Shown one piece after another: positions 15,902 to 20,693 of a stretch of 20,693 bases of DNA. Where the stretch lies: the NCBI GenBank assembly GCA_964652755.1, contig CAZZBP010000034.1:1-20693 (forward strand), read 5' to 3'. This DNA is from UBA11795 sp964652755 (GTDB lineage Bacteria; Chloroflexota; Dehalococcoidia; Lucifugimonadales; UBA826). Each line of letters opens with the position of its first letter. Positions within the stretch are counted from its first letter, which is position 1. A program made the translations under genes and the position numbers. Under the pieces are notes generated by a model. The model was not told the DNA's origin. It was given only the letters and a program-made list of their open reading frames with translations, and did not search any database.

Positions 15902-16150
15902 TTTAACCGCGGTGCCACCCTAGTTCCCTAAGGACTTTTATCCCTTAGGACTCTTAATTGGAACTACTTATATGTTCCCAGCTCAGATAACGGTGCACTT
16001 CCGTCCATCCTTAGGGACTCCTTCATTAACATAAAGAGCCCTTCTGATGGCAGCTCCCAGGTCCATTCATCTCTTCCGTTTGCACCGGTTCACAGCTTAT
16101 CCGGCTCTCTGAGGCTCGTCTAGAGAATACTAATCCTGATCACAGCTTTT
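15873..16150 (-). promoter_or_regulatory. T-box riboswitch, tRNA-Trp specific
   Basis: The reverse strand upstream of trpS carries the exact T-box AGGGTGGCACCGCGG (plus 15907-15921). Stem I base pairs as AGCT (16144-16147 with 16052-16055) and CAGG/CCTG (16135-16138 with 16058-16061), with a GTGAT/GG K-turn between them. The specifier loop has the AGTA/GAA loop-E motif followed at once by TGG (16065-16063), the Trp codon. Stem III is CCTAAGG/CCTTAGG (15927-15949). The antiterminator bulge TGGC pairs with an acceptor end GCCA, fitting the G discriminator of bacterial tRNA-Trp. Uncharged tRNA-Trp should favour readthrough into trpS-trpEGDCF. Confidence 0.97.
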
Positions 16151-16179
16151 ATTAATTAGATGATTATTCCGTTTTAATC

Positions 16180-16209
16180 AGTATAGCGTAGAATCTATGG
16201 AACCGTCAT
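16180..16209 (-). promoter_or_regulatory. Promoter of the T-box/trpS-trpEGDCF operon
   Basis: On the reverse strand TATACT (plus 16180-16185) is preceded 18 bp upstream by ATGACG (plus 16204-16209). Transcription would begin some 25 bp before Stem I of the T-box, as expected for such leaders. Confidence 0.55.
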
Positions 16210-16258
16210 AGATAACAAAATTGAGTGAAAATATATTCAGCCTCGATCAGGTTACCAG

Positions 16259-16274
16259 GATCGCAAGTGCGATC
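16259..16274. repeat. Dyad GATCGCA-AG-TGCGATC, possible operator
   Basis: A perfect 7+2+7 inverted repeat lies between the trp promoter and the small cupin gene, about 80 bp upstream of the cupin start. This size and symmetry fit a dimeric repressor site. Which gene it would control is open; the binding protein is not identified. Confidence 0.4.
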
Positions 16275-16354
16275 ATTTGGCAATTCTTTTGATATACAGC
16301 TTTAAGTTAGTATGTGAGGGATCGGGAGAACGTTTGGTTAGATTTGGAGATAGT

Positions 16355-16648
16355 ATGATGCAACTTGGAGATATCGGCACCGAATTTAAATACGAGACAA
16401 ACAATATCAGGGTGTGGGACTTGATTCTTAGTCCCGGGCAGTGTAGTGATTGGCATAGGCATGAATCACTCTACGTGTTTATAGTAACCCGCCCAGGAAC
16501 TCTAAAGACAGAATATGAAGATGGTTCCACTTCGACAAATCAATTTGAACTTGGCGAAGTCGTCCAAGGGCAAAAGGGGGCGCTACACAGGGTCACCAAC
16601 ATCGGTGATGAAATTTACAGCAACTCAATTGTTGAGATCAAGCAGTAG
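16355..16648 (+). CDS. Small single-domain cupin
   Basis: A beta-barrel protein of 97 residues. The cupin motif DLILSPGQCSDWHRHESLYVFIV contains the HxH metal pair; a later His in GALHRVTNIGD is a plausible third ligand. I start at ATG 16355 because GGAG lies five bases upstream (eight from a second ATG). The frame stays open to TTG 16277, but those extra 26 residues look non-coding. The function is unknown; cupins of this size include isomerases, dioxygenases and sugar-binding proteins. It converges on the monooxygenase gene with a 9-bp gap. Confidence 0.75.
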   Translation: MMQLGDIGTEFKYETNNIRVWDLILSPGQCSDWHRHESLYVFIVTRPGTLKTEYEDGSTSTNQFELGEVVQGQKGALHRVTNIGDEIYSNSIVEIKQ

Positions 16649-16657
16649 GAGGTATAA

Positions 16658-17788
16658 CTACTTGAACGATGGAATAACTTCTTTTCCAAAAAGCTCTATC
16701 GAACGCATCACTTTGTCATGAGGTATTTGGTCCGATTGCATGATAAGCAGAAGCTGGTCCGCTCCTATCTCTTCATGTCTCCTTACTGATTCGATACAAC
16801 GTTCAGGATTCCCCGCAACAATAACTCCTCTATCGGCAAGTAGTTCGGCTGACAGTTCACCGAGCATTGCGCGGGGGGCTCCCCCACCTCTTAGGTCTTG
16901 TTCTCCACCTAAGAATCTCGAGAAGTTAGCTTCGAGATGCTCAGGTATACCTCCCCACGACTCCAATAGGCGTTCATAAACGTCCGCGCGATCTGCCGTG
17001 TAGGGCCGATTTGGGCCAAAGAATTCTTTTATAGCGAGTGCCCCGGTCTCCATTGCCTCCTCATCATCATCGCCGCAATGGCCTAGAGTAAAGTTAGCCC
17101 ACTGGTTATTAATGAACCCCCCTACTGGGTCTGCGTTCTTGATGTTCTTCCTGTAATCATCAATATGTCCCTTCATGCCTGCAGGCGCACCCGAACCGAA
17201 TGAAAGAACACCAATGCCTTTCTCAGCTGCCATTTCATAACTTGTAGGTTGAGTACAGGCCATCCATATGGGAGGATGAGGGTTTTGCTTAGGTTTAGGC
17301 AAGATCTCCCTCTCCGGAATGTTAAAGTGCTTGCCCTTCCACGAGAACAAGCCATCTGTCTGCCATATATCAGGAACTATATCTAGGGATTCTCCCATAA
17401 TATCCCTTGTATCCCTCGGATCAATCCCAAGTCCTAGTTGCTCATATGGACTGCTTCGCCCCACACCAAATTCCACTCTACCACCAGACAGGTGATCTAC
17501 CATGGCGACTCTTTCAGCAACCTGAACAGGATGGTGATTGGGAAGAACAACAACTCCGAATCCGATACGAATCCTTTTGGTTAGACGCGAAAGAGCTGAA
17601 ATTATGACTTCAGGAGCCGAGGACCCAGCAAAAGTTGTCAAAAAATGGTGTTCGACGAACCACAAATGATCAAATCCTAACTCATCTGCCAATTGGCATT
17701 GCTCAATAGTCTCGTTCACTAGTGCTGTGTAATCCACACTGTAACCAGTGTGCGGTCTTTGCATTTCATATAGGAGTCCAAATTTCAT
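16658..17788 (-). CDS. Luciferase-like (bacterial LLM class) flavin-dependent monooxygenase
   Basis: The family uses reduced FMN or F420 and oxygen to oxidise alkanesulfonates, alkanes, aldehydes and other substrates. In this 376-residue TIM-barrel protein I see MKFGLLYEMQRP, ADELGFDHLWFVEHHFL (the LLM EHH segment, near residues 46-48), RIRIGFGVVVLPNHHPVQVAERVAMVDHLSGGRVEFGVGRS, DIWQTDGLFSWKGKHF and PHPPIWMACTQPTSYEMAAEKGIGVLSFG. The start ATG 17788 has GGAGG seven bases upstream. The lineage that carries many such paralogues is marine SAR202 Chloroflexota (known in the literature; not proved here). The substrate is not predictable. Confidence 0.88.
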   Translation of the reverse strand: MKFGLLYEMQRPHTGYSVDYTALVNETIEQCQLADELGFDHLWFVEHHFLTTFAGSSAPEVIISALSRLTKRIRIGFGVVVLPNHHPVQVAERVAMVDHLSGGRVEFGVGRSSPYEQLGLGIDPRDTRDIMGESLDIVPDIWQTDGLFSWKGKHFNIPEREILPKPKQNPHPPIWMACTQPTSYEMAAEKGIGVLSFGSGAPAGMKGHIDDYRKNIKNADPVGGFINNQWANFTLGHCGDDDEEAMETGALAIKEFFGPNRPYTADRADVYERLLESWGGIPEHLEANFSRFLGGEQDLRGGGAPRAMLGELSAELLADRGVIVAGNPERCIESVRRHEEIGADQLLLIMQSDQIPHDKVMRSIELFGKEVIPSFK

Positions 17789-17917
17789 CCGATTCCTCCA
17801 CTAAAGCACTTTGCAATCGCGGCGCAGTCTATCACAGGGGTCCATGCATTTATGTGTATGCGAGATATAGGCAACATAAACGGGTAATATAGATAAAGAA
17901 AATGAAATGGAGCAGTT

Positions 17918-18841
17918 ATGAAAATAATGGTTATGGCGGCCGGGGCAGTTGGTGGATATTTTGGTTCAATTATGGCCAAAAACCATGACGTATTACTCAT
18001 AGCACGCGGCGAACACTTACATCGTATTCAAGAAAATGGCCTACAAGTTAGGAGTATTACTTCAGGTGATTTTTCAACCCGGGTATCAGCTGCTGACACA
18101 CCACCATCTCACTACGTCCCTGATATCATTCTCTATTGCGTAAAGGCCTACCACAACGAAGAAGCGTGTGAGGTCATCGCTCCTACCGTAGGTTCACAGA
18201 CAACTATTCTCTCACTTCAAAATGGAATAGGGTGTGGGGATTTTTTGGGCTCACATTTTGGAAAGGATAAAATCCTTTTGGGGGCGGCATACATAGAAGC
18301 ATCGAGGGGCGAACCAGGAGTTGTGCAGGAGCATGGAGGAGCGTGCCGAATAGCGCTAGGTGATCAGTCAGGAAATCTCACTGACAGAGCTGTCAGAGTA
18401 GGCGATCTGTTAAAGGACTGCAATATCGACCATCATCTCTCAGAAGACATAATGTCCGATATATGGCAAAAACTAATTTTCATATCTGCACTTAGCGGAA
18501 TGTCTTGCATAACTAGGTCAAGACTTGAGGAAGTATTAGACAATGAAGATTTGAGGAAGATGACTATGGCAGTTATGCGCGAGACAAGCGCGGCCGGAAC
18601 GGCGTCAGGAGTAGTCCTACCATCAGACATTGTAGAGGCCACGATGGCTGAACTTCAGAAACACAAGTCTGAGCTAGTGTCCTCAATGTATTTAGACCTC
18701 ATGGCCGGGCGCCCTCTTGAAGTGGATGTGATCAACGGGGCGGGCAGTGCGATCGGTAATCGATTCGGGGTATCTACTCCGGTAAACGATTTCATATCGG
18801 CCTGTCTGTCCCTTGCCGACAAACGAGCTAGAAATAAATAG
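17918..18841 (+). CDS. panE: PanE/ApbA-family ketopantoate reductase-like oxidoreductase
   Basis: PanE reduces 2-dehydropantoate to pantoate with NADPH. The 307 residues have the N-terminal Rossmann fold and the helical C-terminal domain. Seen are the nucleotide loop MAAGAVGGYFG, LIARGEHLHRIQENGL, ILYCVKAYH (Lys76), LSLQNGIGCGD, and IWQKLIFISALSGM with Lys185 at the catalytic-Lys position. Two departures: the GxGxxG loop begins with Ala7 rather than Gly, and the Asn residues four and eight positions after the Lys in E. coli PanE are Ile and Ser. It may thus reduce another 2-oxoacid. ATG 17918 has GGAG five bases upstream. A cupin gene follows after 19 bp. CoaX and CoaBC are elsewhere in this window, not adjacent. 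Confidence 0.8.
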   Translation: MKIMVMAAGAVGGYFGSIMAKNHDVLLIARGEHLHRIQENGLQVRSITSGDFSTRVSAADTPPSHYVPDIILYCVKAYHNEEACEVIAPTVGSQTTILSLQNGIGCGDFLGSHFGKDKILLGAAYIEASRGEPGVVQEHGGACRIALGDQSGNLTDRAVRVGDLLKDCNIDHHLSEDIMSDIWQKLIFISALSGMSCITRSRLEEVLDNEDLRKMTMAVMRETSAAGTASGVVLPSDIVEATMAELQKHKSELVSSMYLDLMAGRPLEVDVINGAGSAIGNRFGVSTPVNDFISACLSLADKRARNK

Positions 18842-18860
18842 ATTGGAGAATCATGTAGAA

Positions 18861-19193
18861 ATGTCATATTTTTTGAGTTCCGATGACGCTTTCCAAAGGC
18901 AAATTGCACCCGGCGTATCCCTGCGAACAATGTGGGGCGACAAGATAATGATGAGCCTTGTCGAATTAGATGCTAATTCTGAGGTACCGCTCCATTCTCA
19001 TCCAAATGAACAAGCTGGATTAGTCCTAGATGGAGAATTCGAGTTCACTGTTGGCGAAGAGATAAAAATCGTCAAGGAAGGAGAATTCTACATAATTCCT
19101 GGAGGCGTCGAACATAAGGTGGTGGCCGGAAAAATACCCTCAAGGGCATTGGACATATTCAGCCCCCCAAGAGACGATTACAAATCGAAATAA
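18861..19193 (+). CDS. Small cupin downstream of the PanE-like gene
   Basis: A 110-residue cupin: VPLHSHPNEQAGLVLDGEFEFTVG holds the HxH and the downstream Gln/Glu motif, and FYIIPGGVEHKVVAG holds the second-motif PGGxEH His. I start at ATG 18861 (MSYFLSSDDAF); the open frame reaches back to TTG 18813 inside the panE-like gene. GGAG at 18845-18848 lies rather far (12 bases). It is 19 bp after the reductase stop and probably cotranscribed. The function is unknown. It resembles small cupins that bind metal in metabolite isomerisation or detoxification. Confidence 0.75.
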   Translation: MSYFLSSDDAFQRQIAPGVSLRTMWGDKIMMSLVELDANSEVPLHSHPNEQAGLVLDGEFEFTVGEEIKIVKEGEFYIIPGGVEHKVVAGKIPSRALDIFSPPRDDYKSK

Positions 19194-19198
19194 AGTAC

Positions 19199-19250
19199 CA
19201 TGTTAGATAGAAGGGACACATATAGTAGCCGTCTCCTTCTATCTAACATG
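19199..19250. repeat. 16-bp perfect inverted repeat with 20-base loop
   Basis: CATGTTAGATAGAAGG (19199-19214) is exactly the reverse complement of the arm at 19235-19250. The inner GGGAC/GTCTCC can extend the stem by three pairs past a one-base bulge. It sits in the 77-bp spacer between the convergent cupin and sodN. Neither side is followed by a T-run, so it is not a textbook intrinsic terminator, although its place between convergent genes suggests a shared one. Confidence 0.9.
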
Positions 19251-19270
19251 CCTATTGGATTTTAGCTTTA

Positions 19271-19726
19271 TTAAGCGCCGTATCTGACTTCAGCATTAGG
19301 GTCGCTGTAATCGACACCCTTTGTCTGCCAAAATATTTTTGCTATTTCATCTACCGCGTTGACGAGCTGTTTTGCAGAGTCTGAACTAACGCCCTGTTTG
19401 TTAGCTCCTGCCAATTTATTTGCATTCCAAAAGAGATCGTGCAAATTGGGATGGTCTGCTAGGTGTTCCGGTTTGAAATAGTCTGACCATAGTATGTTGA
19501 GCTCGTTCTTAACTGCTTGAGCGTGCTCTTCTTTCACCGCCACATATCTTGAAAATGTATTCACATCATCGGAACTATCTAAGGATTCTATCCTCACGGA
19601 CATTTTCAAAACAGTCTGGGCACCAATTTTGGCAGTAATGGGATCATAAATCCCGCAAGGTATGTCGCAGTGAGCATTTACATCTACGACTGGCGACACC
19701 TTCTTCAATACAGAAATAATCTTCAT
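19271..19726 (-). CDS. sodN: Nickel superoxide dismutase precursor
   Basis: It disproportionates superoxide at a nickel site formed by the first residues of the mature chain. The precursor has 151 residues. An 18-residue leader (MKIISVLKKVSPVVDVNA) precedes HCDIPCGIYDP, in which His1, Cys2, Asp3, Pro5, Cys6 and Tyr9 of the mature nickel hook are all present. The rest, about 133 residues, reads TFSRYVAVKEEHA, FKPEHL and DLFWNANKLAG, as in four-helix NiSODs. Start ATG 19726 has a strong AGGAAGGA. It is divergent from the gene for its likely maturation protease, 178 bp away. Nickel-dependent regulation (Nur) is usual in some relatives; no clear box was seen. Confidence 0.96.
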   Translation of the reverse strand: MKIISVLKKVSPVVDVNAHCDIPCGIYDPITAKIGAQTVLKMSVRIESLDSSDDVNTFSRYVAVKEEHAQAVKNELNILWSDYFKPEHLADHPNLHDLFWNANKLAGANKQGVSSDSAKQLVNAVDEIAKIFWQTKGVDYSDPNAEVRYGA

Positions 19727-19811
19727 TTCATCCTTCCTTATGTGGGGTTCTCAAACCTATATTTGTCCTTATATCGTGCATTTTACTTGAGCTAACAATT
19801 AGAGGCTACCT

Positions 19812-19895
19812 ATGCAAAAGATACATGAAACTCGGGCTGAGGCGCAAGAAGAAATCAATTTTGAGCCCAATCCCAATTTCCTTTACTTGGAGTAA
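19812..19895 (+). CDS. Possible 27-residue small ORF before sodX
   Basis: ATG 19812 has AGAGG six bases upstream and reads an acidic, uninterrupted 27-codon frame (MQKIHETRAEAQEEIN, then PNPNFLYLE, TAA at 19893-19895). It lies in the same frame as sodX, 9 bp before its ATG. It may be a leader peptide coupled to sodX, or an N-terminal extension cut off by the TAA. A chance ORF is also possible. Confidence 0.3.
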   Translation: MQKIHETRAEAQEEINFEPNPNFLYLE

Positions 19896-19904
19896 TATGC
19901 CTGT

Positions 19905-20348
19905 ATGGGTTATTGGATGCGCGTCAGAAATAGAAGCATGGAGCCTACACTAAGTCATAATGACATAATTTTCGCAAAAAAATGGGAGTCTAGCGACACC
20001 CTTATTAGAGATGAGATCGTAGTGCTGAGGCTATCTGACAAATTCGGTGGTCTCTCAGTAAAAAGAGTAGTGGCACTCCCCGGCGACCACGTAAACGTTG
20101 AATCTGGCACCGTGCGAATAAATGGGCAACCGCTTGGTGACAAATATTTATTGGGGCTTCCAAAAACACGAGGCCTTGAAAGATTAGATTGTATTGTCCA
20201 AGTACGCCACATTTTCGTATTAGGCGATTACCGAAACTATCAACACACTATTGACAGTAGAAAATACGGACCAATTGCTCTTTCCGAAATTAAAGGAATT
20301 GTAATCTTAAGATTATGGCCTTTGAAAATCTGGAGAAACCTTCATTAG
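19905..20348 (+). CDS. sodX: SodX-type nickel superoxide dismutase maturation protease (S26 family)
   Basis: SodX removes the SodN leader so that the nickel hook is exposed. In 147 residues the S26 (signal-peptidase-like) motifs appear: VRNRSMEPTLSHND with nucleophile Ser11, LSVKRVVALPGDHV with general base Lys53, then FVLGDYRNYQHTIDSRKYGPI, the box E region. No membrane segment precedes Ser11, so the enzyme is cytoplasmic, as expected for a substrate without a signal peptide. Linkage to sodN makes the role likely. The start is uncertain: ATG 19905 has GGAG twelve bases upstream and ATG 19917 is an alternative. Confidence 0.9.
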   Translation: MGYWMRVRNRSMEPTLSHNDIIFAKKWESSDTLIRDEIVVLRLSDKFGGLSVKRVVALPGDHVNVESGTVRINGQPLGDKYLLGLPKTRGLERLDCIVQVRHIFVLGDYRNYQHTIDSRKYGPIALSEIKGIVILRLWPLKIWRNLH

Positions 20349-20356
20349 CCTAACGT

Positions 20357-20693
20357 TCAAGACAGCAGACTAGAAATCTCTTTGGCATGATAAGTGATGA
20401 TGATATCTGCACCTCCCCTTTTTATGGACGTTAGAATCTATACGGTTATTCGCCGCCCATCAATCCATTCATTTTGGGAAGCTGCTTTGACCATCGAGTA
20501 TCCCCCACTGACATTGTATGCAGCGATAAGTGTGTCAAATCGATCTCTTCCCTCCCTTAATACATTGAAGAGTGCTAGCGCGGGTTTGACCATGGTTGTA
20601 TCAGCACCTTCGTTTATATCTTGTTGGACCTCGACCATTGCCTCACACCGATTAGTGATATCCATCTGGTAGGAACTGCGGTCACCGAATTGT
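20357..20693 (-). pseudogene. hemB: HemB, porphobilinogen synthase, C-terminal part with an in-frame TAG
   Basis: HemB condenses two 5-aminolevulinates to porphobilinogen in tetrapyrrole synthesis. The reverse strand enters from the window edge as QFGDRSSYQMD and continues with NEGADTTMVKPALAL, holding the Schiff-base Lys of MVKP, YNVSGGYSMVKAASQNEWIDGRR and ITV. It then meets TAG (20440-20438). The same frame resumes immediately with ILTSIKRGGADIIITYHAKEISSLLS and TGA (20359-20357), the family's normal C-terminus. Relatives usually have Glu at the stop position (GAG to TAG would be one change). Other genes here use TAG as a true stop, so recoding is unlikely. Truncation would remove the final 26 residues. 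A sequencing error is the main alternative. Confidence 0.85.

Noticed and set aside
15927..15949. CCTAAGG/CCTTAGG hairpin as a separate terminator
   Set aside because: It has no U-run and fits Stem III of the T-box.
20438..20440. TAG read as an amino acid (genetic code change)
   Set aside because: TAG is the natural terminator of several intact genes here (dnaJ, hspR, moeB, the NYN gene, coaX, yqeK, hinT).

Overview
The window is a compact bacterial chromosome segment from a moderately AT-leaning genome: short spacers, stop/start overlaps, and frequent TTG or GTG starts with strong Shine-Dalgarno sites. A Trp-specific T-box, a nickel superoxide dismutase with its maturation protease, a luciferase-like flavin monooxygenase, a DnaJ-HspR pair and a T-box-led trp operon together suggest a Chloroflexota lineage, perhaps marine SAR202/Dehalococcoidia. 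That placement is inference from gene content; no marker gene settles it. There are no rRNAs, tRNAs, IS elements, phage genes or CRISPR arrays.

Layout. 1-1899 (minus): a PduO-type cobalamin adenosyltransferase, hisH and hisA (cut by the window start). 2080-3299 (plus): a zinc-finger-less DnaJ and an HspR-like repressor. 3407-4237 (minus): a MoeB/ThiF-type activating enzyme, then a 432-bp non-coding gap. 4769-8475 (plus): an NYN + OST-HTH protein, coaX, coaBC (three steps of coenzyme A synthesis) and a YfcE-like phosphoesterase whose 5' end carries an in-frame TAA. 8469-10218 (minus): a VOC protein, a RidA-family protein, a HIT hydrolase and a YqeK-like HD hydrolase. 10290-16180 (minus): promoter, Trp T-box, trpS, trpE, trpG, trpD, trpC, trpF, with no trpB or trpA. 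16355-17788: a small cupin (plus) convergent with a luciferase-like monooxygenase (minus). 17918-19193 (plus): a PanE-family reductase and a second cupin. A 16-bp perfect inverted repeat follows. 19271-20348: sodN (minus) divergent from its protease sodX (plus). 20357-20693 (minus): the 3' part of hemB, interrupted by an in-frame TAG.

How the parts work together. The T-box reads uncharged tRNA-Trp: its specifier is TGG, and its acceptor-pairing bulge TGGC fits a G discriminator base. It should therefore switch on tryptophanyl-tRNA synthetase together with the chorismate-to-indoleglycerol-phosphate steps. SodN has the 18-residue leader and the HCDxPCGxYD nickel hook, which SodX would expose by cleavage. 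CoaX and CoaBC lie in tandem.

Most of the window is ordinary core metabolism and I did not find a clearly new multi-gene system. The items most worth a second look are two conserved genes each broken by one in-frame stop (hemB and the phosphoesterase), the long perfect hairpin at 19199-19250, the extended trp/trpS T-box operon lacking trpBA, active-site substitutions in CoaBC, RidA and PanE, and a 27-codon ORF lying in frame just upstream of sodX.
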